From Bacteroidales bacterium (GTDB lineage Bacteria > Bacteroidota > Bacteroidia > Bacteroidales > Muribaculaceae), in assembly GCA_900768685.1 (NCBI GenBank), contig CAAGDX010000015.1:1-49799 (forward strand): a DNA stretch of 49,799 bases, given 5' to 3'. This document shows positions 25,158 to 34,600 of this stretch, piece after piece (position 1 is the stretch's first letter; each line of letters begins with the position of its first letter). The position numbers were made by a program, and so were the translations under genes. The notes beneath the pieces were generated by a model that searched no databases, had not been told where the DNA came from, and saw only the letters and a program-made list of their open reading frames with translations.

Positions 25158-26954
25158 ATGAAAAATAAACCCGATTTAGGCTTTTGGAAACTCTGGAACT
25201 TGAGTTTCGGCTTTTTTGGTGTACAAATTGCGTATGCATTGCAGAGTGCAAACGTATCTCGAATTTTTGCCACTCTCGGTGCAGACCCTCATGATTTGAG
25301 TTATTTCTGGATTCTGCCACCTCTGATGGGACTTATCGTTCAGCCGCTTGTAGGCTCATATAGCGATAAAACATGGAATAGGTTCGGTCGCCGTTTGCCA
25401 TATCTGATTGCAGGTGCGGCAGTGGCAGTTCTCGTAATGTGTCTTCTTCCTAATGCCGGAAGTTTCGGACTTGCCGTTTCCTCCGCAATTATGGTGGGAC
25501 TTTTTGCTCTTATGCTTTTGGATACATCCATCAATATGGCGATGCAACCTTTCAAGATGCTCGTTGGCGATATGGTAAACGAAAAGCAGAAAGGTCTTGC
25601 TTATTCAATCCAGTCTTTCCTTTGCAATGCAGGTAGTATAGTAGGTTACGTTTTCCCGTTCGTTCTCACATGGATAGGACTCCAAAACACGGCAGAAGCA
25701 GGTGTAATTCCGCAAACCGTGATTTATTCTTTCTACCTTGGCGCTGCAATCCTCCTTGCTTGTGTTATTTACACAATGGTGAAAGTTAAAGAATGGCCTC
25801 CACAAACATACGCCGAGTACAACGGCATTGAAAAGAAAGAAGAAGGAGAGAAGGAAAGTGCTAATCTTTTCCAACTTCTCAAAAAAGCTCCATCAACATT
25901 CTGGACTGTTGGTATCGTGCAATTCTTCTGCTGGTTTGCATTCCTCTTTATGTGGACATACACAAACGGCACTATCGCAAAAAATGCATTCAATACTCCG
26001 GAAACCGAAACTGTTGACGGTTTTACAGCAAATGGCACGGATTACACAGCAAAATACGTTGCACTGGGTGACTCCACTCTCGTGATTGAGAAAGGTAAAA
26101 TCCTTGCGGCAGGTGTTGAAATCGACGGTGTTTATGCTCCTGCAAAAACTCTTGCAATCGGCAATGATACAATCGTCAAAGATAGCAAACTGTTCACTGT
26201 AAACGGTGTTGCAAAATATGCGTTCGGCAAAGATATTAATGTTGACGGTACTCTTTACGTTGACGGCGTGGCAAAAGACAGCGTTTCCGTAATAAATGTA
26301 AAGGACTATTTGAGCCGTATGAGCGGTGAAACGGACTTGCTCCTCGCAGGCATTTATACTCACGACCCGAACACCCAAGAACTCTTTATTGATGAGTTTG
26401 AAAAGGTTACCATTTCCGATGCTTCCGCACTTGAATACAAAACGCACGTTGTGCTGAACACCGAGTCAAACCAATACAATGATGCCGGTAACTGGGTAGG
26501 TATTCTTTTCGCAGTACAGGCTATAGGTAGTGTTCTTTGGGCAATCATGCTTCCGCAGTTTAAGAATCGCAAATTCTCATACGCACTCAGCCTTATTCTT
26601 GGTGGTATCGGTTTCATCACAGCCGGAATGTTTACAAACCAATATTTGCTCTTCGTTTCATTCGTTCTTATCGGATGTGCATGGGCAGCAATGTTAGCAT
26701 GGCCGTTCACCATTCTTACCAACTCACTCAAGGGCGGTAACATTGGTGCTTACCTTGGTCTTTTCAACTGTTCAATCTGTATTCCGCAGATAATCGGTGC
26801 AATCGTAGGCGGACACATCTTGTCGCTTCTCGGCTACGCATTTGGTGTGACAGGTGCGGCACCGGAATACATGATGATGATTGTAGCGGGATGTTCACTC
26901 TTCATCGGTGCTCTTTGCGTCAAGTTCATCAATGAAAAGAAAAGCGAAGATTAA
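25158..26954 (+). CDS. MFS (SLC45/GPH-like) sugar transporter with a large inserted extracytoplasmic domain
   Basis: 598 residues against about 440 for the family. The first half is a standard MFS bundle (GFWKLWNLSFGFFGVQIAYALQ, GRRLPYLIAGA, and the region up to residue 270). After TM7 (WTYTNGTIAKN, about 275) comes an insert of roughly 160 residues (279-441) made of short repeated beta-like units: VEIDGVYAP, LFTVNGVAKYAF, INVDGTLYVDGVAKDSV. The transporter resumes at NDAGNWVGILFAVQAIGS and runs to the C-terminus. The loop between TM7 and TM8 should face the periplasm. Homologues without the insert carry disaccharides such as maltose or sucrose; the substrate here is unknown. The frame is continuous and both sides are intact, so the insert is not an artefact of a frame error. 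Confidence 0.85.
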   Translation: MKNKPDLGFWKLWNLSFGFFGVQIAYALQSANVSRIFATLGADPHDLSYFWILPPLMGLIVQPLVGSYSDKTWNRFGRRLPYLIAGAAVAVLVMCLLPNAGSFGLAVSSAIMVGLFALMLLDTSINMAMQPFKMLVGDMVNEKQKGLAYSIQSFLCNAGSIVGYVFPFVLTWIGLQNTAEAGVIPQTVIYSFYLGAAILLACVIYTMVKVKEWPPQTYAEYNGIEKKEEGEKESANLFQLLKKAPSTFWTVGIVQFFCWFAFLFMWTYTNGTIAKNAFNTPETETVDGFTANGTDYTAKYVALGDSTLVIEKGKILAAGVEIDGVYAPAKTLAIGNDTIVKDSKLFTVNGVAKYAFGKDINVDGTLYVDGVAKDSVSVINVKDYLSRMSGETDLLLAGIYTHDPNTQELFIDEFEKVTISDASALEYKTHVVLNTESNQYNDAGNWVGILFAVQAIGSVLWAIMLPQFKNRKFSYALSLILGGIGFITAGMFTNQYLLFVSFVLIGCAWAAMLAWPFTILTNSLKGGNIGAYLGLFNCSICIPQIIGAIVGGHILSLLGYAFGVTGAAPEYMMMIVAGCSLFIGALCVKFINEKKSED

Positions 26955-26976
26955 TCTAATAGGTCTCCATACATAA

Positions 26977-27017
26977 AATCGGGCTGATTGCACTCGCAGT
27001 CAGTCCGATTTTTTTTT
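26977..27017 (+). terminator. Terminator of the transporter gene, probably bidirectional
   Basis: Fifteen-pair hairpin (26977-26991 with 26996-27010, two wobble pairs, ACTC loop) with a long T tract on the plus strand. On the minus strand it is followed by TTTT, so it can also serve the convergent AAA+ gene. Confidence 0.9.
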
Positions 27018-27068
27018 GAGTAAGCACTTTTTTGTGCAGACTCAAGGTGTTTTTCATAAGAGATATAT

Positions 27069-28844
27069 TTATCTTGAGAATCCGAGAGGATTACGTGTGG
27101 ATTTTTGGGAGATTTTTTCCTGCATGCAAAAATCCTCAATTTTGTTTAAGTCCGGCATTATTCCGGATAGAATGTATTCCACAGAGCATTTTCGGGAAAT
27201 ATTTTCTATTTGTCCACCGGAGAAGTCGTATTTATGAGCCAAAGATAATGCACTTTCGTCAGAGAGGTTTTTGAGCATACTTTTCCATAATTTGGCTTTT
27301 ACTTCCACGGAGGGGTTATGAAATTCAATTTTATAAAGGAATCTGCGTTCAAAAGCATTATCCATATTTTTTGTAAGGTTTGTAGTGGCAATCATGATTC
27401 CTTCCAGTTGCTCCATTTCTTGGAGGATAATGTTCTGCAGCGAATTGTTCATTTTGTCTATAGACGGATTGCTATTACCGATGGAAGTTCTCACGCCAAT
27501 AAGTGCGTCAGCCTCGTTGAATAGCAGAATGGGTTTGAGTTTGCGATTTTTGCACATTGCGTTGTAACTATCAAATATGTTTTTTACGTTTTTCTCGCTT
27601 TCACCCACATATTTGTCTTGGATTTCAGAGTAATCCACCTGCATAATATCTCGTCCTGTTTGTCGAGCCAATTGGAGAACCGTTTCCGTTTTGCCTGTGC
27701 CGGGACTTCCGTAAAAAAGGCAAGCAACCCCTTTTCGTAAGCCGCTTTGTTCAAGTCTGTTTTGCACGTCAGCAAATTTCTCTTTGGATAGCAGATTTGC
27801 GAGAGTTCCGATTTGCTGTTCCTCCGTAGCATTGTAAAACATTTCTTTCATTTTGATATCTTCGGATTTTGTAAGTCCGGTAGTCACGGAGTTACCTTGA
27901 AAAAATGTTCTTGTAGGGGTATAATCACTGAGATATTTCTCTTTGAAATGCTTTGTGAGTACATATCTGTTTTGGTCAGACAAGCCTTCGTCACACTTAC
28001 ATTCAATGAGGTCGTCTCTCATAAGTGGGTGATCTCCATCATACAATTTCCGTCGCATACCGTTTGCCTGATAGTCATCCGGATAAAGACAATCTATTTG
28101 AAGAATGTGCACGCCTTCGCCATCGGAGTCGGCACGGGTTGAATAGTCTGCAATAATCATCAAAAGAAGCGATTGAACGTGAATGTCGTCTTTATATTCC
28201 ATGATTTTTTTGCAAATGGGCAAATGCTGATTAGCTTCCGTTAATTGAAGCAATATTTCTTCGTCATACTTGAATACATATTCTCGTGAAGAAATGGACT
28301 TGTTAATAGTCGAAGTAATCCTATCAATATAATCCTGGATAGTCAATTCATTTATTTTTTCAGGAATAAACTTTGTGTTTTTCCTGCATGCAGTCACAAC
28401 GCCATACGACAACGCGAAACCTTCGCCGCGTCCGCGTGAAGAGAAAGATACGTCTCTTTTTAACCAACGTTTTTTTACCAAATCTTCAATCTCGTCGTTA
28501 TATTTCATTACTGCTAATCTTGGACAACCCAAAAATCTTCCGAAGTCGTGCCAAGTAAGAGCTCTTCCTATTTCAACGAGGATAGCTACAATTACAATTT
28601 GTCCGGGTTTGAGTTCAAGTTCTTTTTCAAGATATTGGATGGGCTCTTTGCAGCCTTCCCAGAACTCTTTGCTCAGTTTGCCATTTCTTGCGTCTATCAC
28701 TATTCTTTCCAAGGCAGTTGGAATAGTCCAGTCGTCCGGTGTTATATCAGTGTCGTCAAGATAATCACAGTCCAAATCAAAATCAATGATGTTTTCAGAT
28801 TCAAATTCATTTTCGTCGTATTCAAATTCGTCGTCGGGGTTCAT
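27069..28844 (-). CDS. AAA+ ATPase with a long N-terminal region
   Basis: 591 residues from the ATG at 28842-28844. The N-terminal 40 residues are strongly acidic (DDEFEYDENEFESENIIDFD). Residues 45-320 look helical with winged-helix-like stretches. The AAA+ core is C-terminal: Walker A GSPGTGKT (379-386), Walker B ILLFNEAD (439-446; Asn replaces the usual first Asp), sensor ATTNL (487-491) and FERRFLYKIEF as the arginine-finger region. It resembles the single-AAA proteins of COG0464 found in Bacteroidales, of unknown function. A TTG-initiated extension to 28883 is rejected because it covers the -7 element. It is divergent from the sbcDC operon. Confidence 0.78.
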   Translation of the reverse strand: MNPDDEFEYDENEFESENIIDFDLDCDYLDDTDITPDDWTIPTALERIVIDARNGKLSKEFWEGCKEPIQYLEKELELKPGQIVIVAILVEIGRALTWHDFGRFLGCPRLAVMKYNDEIEDLVKKRWLKRDVSFSSRGRGEGFALSYGVVTACRKNTKFIPEKINELTIQDYIDRITSTINKSISSREYVFKYDEEILLQLTEANQHLPICKKIMEYKDDIHVQSLLLMIIADYSTRADSDGEGVHILQIDCLYPDDYQANGMRRKLYDGDHPLMRDDLIECKCDEGLSDQNRYVLTKHFKEKYLSDYTPTRTFFQGNSVTTGLTKSEDIKMKEMFYNATEEQQIGTLANLLSKEKFADVQNRLEQSGLRKGVACLFYGSPGTGKTETVLQLARQTGRDIMQVDYSEIQDKYVGESEKNVKNIFDSYNAMCKNRKLKPILLFNEADALIGVRTSIGNSNPSIDKMNNSLQNIILQEMEQLEGIMIATTNLTKNMDNAFERRFLYKIEFHNPSVEVKAKLWKSMLKNLSDESALSLAHKYDFSGGQIENISRKCSVEYILSGIMPDLNKIEDFCMQEKISQKSTRNPLGFSR

Positions 28845-28880
28845 AATATTATATTTTTGAGGTTTAGATAATTTTTGCAG

Positions 28881-28888
28881 CAAAGGTA
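28881..28888 (-). promoter_or_regulatory. -7 element of the AAA+ ATPase gene
   Basis: TACCTTTG on the minus strand, 36 bp upstream of the ATG. The -33 position reads TTTT, a partial match. Confidence 0.65.
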
Positions 28889-29217
28889 TGGCAACATAAA
28901 AAAAGGTGAAAACATTTTATACGTATAAAAAATTTGCAAAAACTGTATTTTGCGGCTATTTTAATATTTACAAACAAATTTTATAAAGATGTATTTTTAA
29001 TTAGTGTGTTATGCATAATTTATAGAGTCTCTAAATTTAGAGAGAAATCTTATCAGAATATTAAAAAATGTTAATATATTTTGTCGGGATTCTTTTTCTT
29101 CACTTCCTTAAATAAAAATAAAAAATATATATAAATATAATATATATCTGAAATATATAAATATGAGCATTAACTGAGCTAAGAGCTTAAGAATCAGTGA
29201 AAAAAGTTGTTAAATGA

Positions 29218-29249
29218 TTTGGAAGATTCAAAAATAATTATTTACTTTG
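29218..29249 (+). promoter_or_regulatory. Candidate promoter of the 277-aa/sbcD/sbcC operon
   Basis: TTTG (29218-29221) and TTACTTTG (29242-29249; one mismatch to TAnnTTTG) are 20 nt apart. It predicts a leader of about 330 nt. Confidence 0.65.
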
Positions 29250-29456
29250 CATACAGATATCAAGAAACGGTTTGAGTACCGAGCCAACCGAGCTATTTTT
29301 CGGACACGGTGGAAAAAATGATATGAATTATGAAAATAATTAAAATAATGAAAAATAATATAGTTGAATTTTTGATAGGGTTTGTTTGAGCAACCTTCTA
29401 ACCATATCTTAAGACTGTGAAATGATAAAAGTTGTATTATTTATGACTGCACCCTT

Positions 29457-29481
29457 GGGTTAATGGGTTATTCCCTAATCC
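29457..29481 (+). other. Hairpin in the long leader of the sbcDC operon
   Basis: GGGTTA (29457-29462) pairs with TAATCC (29476-29481), and GGG (29465-29467) with CCC (29473-29475), leaving a two-base bulge and a TTATT loop. No T tract follows. Its role is unknown. Confidence 0.5.
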
Positions 29482-29585
29482 TAAATCTTCCACTGCTTTG
29501 TTATGTTTGTATGTAAAAATGCTATGACGTAATAGAGAAAATGTTGTTCATCACTTTTTGATATTTTTAAATTTTCTTTTTTTTA

Positions 29586-30419
29586 ATGAAAAACTTTGTT
29601 TTTAATTACGAAACAATATCAAATTTGCAATCACTTGCGGAAAAAGGTGATATAAGGTACTATGAAACAGTTTGCAAAACATTTGGTTTTATGCATGAGG
29701 ACGAGGAACTAAGTCGTGAACAAATAATGGACTTATTGAAAACCAAAATGCAAGAAACATATTCTGCCGCGAGTGAATCCAAGAAAAAGGCATTTGCGGA
29801 TTTTATGAATAATCTTATTGGACAAGGAGTTGTTGGTGACATTGAGGCAGTGATACTCGGAGGTGCATCCGGAGATTCTAAACCTCAAACAGAGGCAAAC
29901 GGTATTTTCAATCAAGCAGCACATATAGTTGAGAAAGTGTCTCTTGAAAGAAGAAGAATAAATAATCGCAGCAGGTGGTGCTTGATATTTACGATAAATG
30001 GCGAAAAAGTCCCGGTTTCTATGCGGGGTAATCAAGCCTTTGTGCTATATTTGTGTACACTTATAAAGCAAAAAACAGGAAATAGACTGTATAGAAATTC
30101 TTTTACACATCCAACAAGGCAAGATAAACAATGGTTTAGTAAAGTATTTAGATTTATTTACATCAATTCCGATTCAACATTTGAAGACTGGTTTGCAAGA
30201 TATGCAAATGACAACTATCGCAGTCTTAACCAAGCAAAGTGTACTGCAAATAGAGAAATAACAAATAGTCTTAAAGCATATCATTGTGAGGAAAGTACCT
30301 ACCATTTGGTTTTGAAAAACGAGGGGAATAGAAGATATTATTCTATCAATATCACTCCACAATGCATTGAATTACCGGAAGAATTATTTGACAACTTTGA
30401 CAACAATATTTCTGAATAA
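29586..30419 (+). CDS. Uncharacterised 277-residue protein in an operon with SbcCD
   Basis: No family recognised. The N-terminal half (1-115) is charged and helical with an acidic stretch (MHEDEELSREQIMDLLKTKMQETYSAASES). After a linker (ASGDSKPQTEANG) the C-terminal part (about 125-265) contains WCLIFTINGEKVPVSMRGNQAFVLYLCTLIKQKTG, which reads like a small beta-sheet followed by a helix as in winged-helix DNA-binding folds, then NQAKCTANREITNSLKAY and YHLVLKNEGNRRYYSINITP, the pattern of a second wing. It ends five bases before sbcD. There is no signal peptide or membrane segment. A DNA-binding accessory of SbcCD is the simplest guess, and only a guess. Confidence 0.6.
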   Translation: MKNFVFNYETISNLQSLAEKGDIRYYETVCKTFGFMHEDEELSREQIMDLLKTKMQETYSAASESKKKAFADFMNNLIGQGVVGDIEAVILGGASGDSKPQTEANGIFNQAAHIVEKVSLERRRINNRSRWCLIFTINGEKVPVSMRGNQAFVLYLCTLIKQKTGNRLYRNSFTHPTRQDKQWFSKVFRFIYINSDSTFEDWFARYANDNYRSLNQAKCTANREITNSLKAYHCEESTYHLVLKNEGNRRYYSINITPQCIELPEELFDNFDNNISE

Positions 30420-30424
30420 TATTT

Positions 30425-31591
30425 ATGAAACTTTTACACACAAGTGACTGGCATTTAGGCCATATACTTTATGGCTATGAAAGAGCACAGGAGCAGGAAT
30501 CCATGCTCTTGCAAATGATTGAAATTGTAAAAAACGAGAAACCGGACGTTTTTCTGGTGTGCGGAGATATTTATCACACATCTCAGCCGTCTAATCTTGT
30601 TCAAACCATGTTTACAAATGCAATAGTGGATTTGCACAAGGCTAACCCGGATATGACCATTATTGTCACGGCAGGCAACCATGATAGCGGCTCAAAGCAT
30701 GAAATTTTCAGCACACCATGGAAAGTGCTGAACGTTCATGCAATAGGGACAGTAAACGAAAATGAAACGGGAAATTTAATAGTGGAGATACCCGGCAAGG
30801 GGTATGTGATTGCAGTTCCGTACATCAATGAAAGATTTATGCCGGAGGGATTGTATCAGGAATTGTTAGATAAAGCAAATGAGCGGAACAAAAATAATCT
30901 ACCGGTGTTTTTGACAGCTCACACGGCAATAAAAGGTTCATACTTTGAGGGACATGAGGGCTCTACGGAATCCATCATAGGAGATATCAAATGCTCTGAT
31001 ATTGAGAAAATGGGTGTAGGATACGATTATCTTGCTTTAGGACACATTCATCGTCCTCAATTTGTGAAAGGAGGAGAAAATAGAGTGAGGTATTCCGGTT
31101 CTCCTTTGGCAGTAAGTTTTGACGAAGCGTATTCCCACACTGTTTCAATTGTGGAGATTTCCAAACACGGAGAGACACCTCAAGTCCGAGAGGTTGAGAT
31201 AGACAATCCGCATCCCCTGGTGACATTGCCGACAAATGACGCTTTGCCTTTTGAGGAGGTAAAAAAACTTCTTGTAGATTTTCCAGGAGATAACGAGGCA
31301 TTTATACGCCTAAACGTTTCTGTTGACGATTTTCTCCCAGTGGAAACACAGCACGAGGCAGAATTGGCTATAGAAGGGAAAAAGTGCCGTTTGTGCTTGA
31401 TAAATGCTGTGAGAAACAAAACGGAAAAAGCAGGTGCGGCAAGTGAAATGACTGTGCAAGAGTTTGCAATGGAAAAACCGATAGATATTGCGAAAAAATA
31501 TGCAGCGTTTGCTAATGAAAATTTTGATTCTGATATGGAGAAACTCTTTAATGAAGTGCTTGTAGCAGTAGAAGAAGAAAACAGAATGTAA
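30425..31591 (+). CDS. sbcD: Exonuclease subunit SbcD (Mre11 homologue)
   Basis: 388 residues. The calcineurin-like nuclease motifs are complete: D8 and H10 in HTSDWHLGH, D48 in VCGDIYH, N85-H86-D87 in AGNHDSGS, and the later GHIHRPQ. With SbcC it opens and degrades hairpins and blocked ends in DNA. The C-terminal part that holds SbcC is present. It is placed between the unknown 277-residue gene (five bases) and sbcC (22 bases). Confidence 0.96.
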   Translation: MKLLHTSDWHLGHILYGYERAQEQESMLLQMIEIVKNEKPDVFLVCGDIYHTSQPSNLVQTMFTNAIVDLHKANPDMTIIVTAGNHDSGSKHEIFSTPWKVLNVHAIGTVNENETGNLIVEIPGKGYVIAVPYINERFMPEGLYQELLDKANERNKNNLPVFLTAHTAIKGSYFEGHEGSTESIIGDIKCSDIEKMGVGYDYLALGHIHRPQFVKGGENRVRYSGSPLAVSFDEAYSHTVSIVEISKHGETPQVREVEIDNPHPLVTLPTNDALPFEEVKKLLVDFPGDNEAFIRLNVSVDDFLPVETQHEAELAIEGKKCRLCLINAVRNKTEKAGAASEMTVQEFAMEKPIDIAKKYAAFANENFDSDMEKLFNEVLVAVEEENRM

Positions 31592-31613
31592 CACCCTTAA
31601 TTAGTATAATATT

Positions 31614-34600
31614 ATGAAACTACAAAAATTGATTATAAAAAATATTGCCTCTATTGAGGAAGCTGAAATAGATTTTGAAAAGAATCCGCTCGCAAGTACG
31701 GAAATTTTCCTTATCACAGGTAAAACCGGTGCCGGAAAAACTACTATCCTTGACGCAATTTGCCTTGCATTGTTTGACGAAGTTCCTCGTCTAAAAAATT
31801 CAAATGTTGGTGGCAAGGATTTTGCCGATGAAAAGGTTGCTGTTAACGACGTTGAGCAGTTATTGCGGCGAGGCACTTCATGTGGGTCTGTTATTCTTAC
31901 TTTTGAAGGAAACAATGGTATGAATTATGAATCTACTTGGAGTATAGCCAGAAATAAGCCGGATAAAAAAACCAAGACAAGTTCCGGATTGAGTCTAAAA
32001 AATCTTAATACAAATGACGTTTTATCCAAAAAATCATTAGTCAAAGAGGAAATAAAAAAGATTATCGGACTTGATTTCAGTCAATTCTGCCGCACTACAA
32101 TGCTTGCACAAGGAGAGTTTACTCAATTTTTGAATAGTAATGATAATGAAAAAGCAGAAATATTGGAAAAAATTACCGGTGTTGATATCTATTCCAAAAT
32201 TGGTGTGAAAATCTTTGAGACAAATAAGCAAAAGGAAGCAGATTGGCAAGAAGCATTGAATAAAATAAAGGATATTCATATTCTTACGGAAGAAGAAATA
32301 GAGAATAAAAAAGGTTCTATCCTTGAGTTGAATGTAAAATGCACGGAAATTAAAAAGTCAAGTGATATAGATGCTCAAAAATCCACATGGATAAATGATA
32401 ATGGTGTTTTGTCTCAAGAAGTGGAGAGTTTAAGAAAAGCATATCTAAATTATCAAACAAGTCTTGAAAGTCCGGAATTCAAGGAACGTGAAGCACTTGT
32501 AAATGACTGGAATAATTCTAAGGAACCGCGTGGCAGCTTGGTGGAGTTAAACGTAGCAAAAGAAAGTGAAAGTAAGTTCAAGGAAGAACTGAAAAACCTG
32601 AAGGGCGAATATATAGCAGCACTTGGCGGACAAAAATATGAGGAAAATGAAGTGGCTGAAAATGAGACTAAATTATCAAGTATCAATGATTTTTTTGCCG
32701 CTGAAACAGTGTATGAAGCAGTGTATGAAAACGAGCAGACAATAGTGAGTTCGCTTTCTGCCATTGAAGATTGTCGCAAAGAAATAGCCAAATACAGTTC
32801 ACTTATTTCAGATGCCGAAAATAATCTTAAGGACAATCTCAATCCCGCTCTTGAAAAGTCCAAAATAGTTGCAGACAATGCTAAGATTGTATTGGAAAAT
32901 TATAGGTCTCATATAACTGAAAAAGAAGGAGAATTATCTACTCTTAACCTGCCTGAAATACGCCGTCAAAATGAGTCCGCACAAGATTTGCTGAACAAAA
33001 TAAGTTTAGCTAAGGAGCGTATTGAAAGTCTCAGGAAAGCAAAAGAGCAAAGAGAAAAAAACAAACTGGCTCTGGAAATTAAACTTGAAGAAATAAATGC
33101 AAAAGAAAAATTGCTGAGTGAAAATGAGGTACCGATTCTTTCGGCAAAGTCTGCTATGGAAAGTAGCAAAGCGGATTTTGAGAAATACAAAAATACAACT
33201 GATAAACTCATTTCCGCTCTGCGTGTGAAACTTAACGTTGGTGACACATGTCCGCTATGCAATCAGAAAATAGTTTCGGAGTTGCCTCATGAAAAAGATC
33301 TTGCAGTCTTGGTTCAAGGATTGAAAAAACGTTGTGACGAGAAAGAAAATGTGTATAATGGCTTGCTTCAGGAGAAAAACACCCTTGAAGCCGAAATTAA
33401 GGCTGAGAAAAGTGTATATAATCGGGACCTGCAAGCCTATAATGAGGACAATACTATTGCTGAAATGGAAAAGAATGTAGGGGACTCTTGTGCAGCATGT
33501 GGCGTATGTTTAGACACTGAAACTATGCCAAAACTTGAATCCCTTGAAGCAAGTACCAAGGAGCAAAAGGCGGTTCTTGAGTTAAATATCATGGAAGGAG
33601 AAGCAAAAGAAGCGGAATTAAAAACCATCCGTAAAAACTATGACGAACAGGAGAAAACTGTTAATAAAAATGCGGAAACAGTAAGCGAGTGTGAAAAAGC
33701 TGTGAATGACTGCAAATCCAAAATTGATAGTAATAGAGCTCTTGTGAATGCAAGAAAAGGTGACATTGCAGCCTCTGAGAATAAAGTCAGTGAGTTTATA
33801 GCAGACACTTTGTGGCAAACGAATTGGAGAGAAAATCCTATTGAATTTTGCAAAGTGCTGAAACACAACGCAACTCAATACAAATCTCTACAGAGGGAAA
33901 AACAAAATCTTGAGACAAAACTTACTAATCAGAAGCAAATTATTAATGGAGTTGATACAGTATTGAAATCCGTTTCTGCAACTATGCAGGAATGGCAGAA
34001 TGAGCAGGAATTAAAGATTTCAAAGGTTGATAATTTGCAAAATGTGGTTCACAACATCAGTACTCGCCTTGCGGAAATCAATGCAAACCTAAATAGTACA
34101 GGTGTTTCCATTATGACTTTAACTGAAAAGTTGAATGTTTTCCTTAGAGATAATGAGCACATGTCTGTTGAAAAACTAATTTCCCTTGGCACTCATTCTG
34201 AAGAAGAAATAACTAAAATAGCGAATGATATTGAGGCAGAACGCATTATATGTGAGAGAAACAAGTCTCTTTATGAAGATGCTCAAAGAAAGTTTGAAGA
34301 CCATCAGAGCAAAAAGCCGGAACTGACGGAGGAAGATACTATTGAAAATATCACAAAACGTATTGCTGAATACCAAGCGCAAACAGCTGAGTTTAACCAG
34401 CAAATAGGTGCTATAAATTCCGAACTGAAGACGAATGAATCCAATAATGAAAAATTGGCTGATTTGAAAAAAGACGCTGACGAGAAATTGCAGATTTACA
34501 ATAAATGGAATAGACTTAACACGCTATTTGGTGATTCAACAGGAAAAAAATTCCGCACAATTGCACAAGCATATATTCTTTCGTGTTTAATTCATTCTGC

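Larger units (their letters stand above)
28889..29585. other. AT-rich intergenic region between divergent units, with a 16-bp palindrome
   Basis: About 700 bp without a convincing gene and far more AT-rich than its surroundings (runs such as 29107-29162 are nearly pure A/T). A perfect palindrome TCTCTAAATTTAGAGA stands at 29028-29043. A promoter at 29218-29249 and hairpins at 29268-29310 and 29457-29481 lie on the side of the plus-strand operon. The longest plausible peptide (19 codons from 29330) has no further support. Confidence 0.7.

Noticed and set aside
28845..28883. Longer AAA+ start at TTG 28883
   Set aside because: The codon lies within the -7 element TACCTTTG, so it could not be on the transcript.
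29330..29389. 19-codon open frame (MKIIKIMKN...) in the leader of the sbcDC operon
   Set aside because: Short, AT-rich, no ribosome binding sequence and no sign of conservation that I can judge; kept only as part of the leader.
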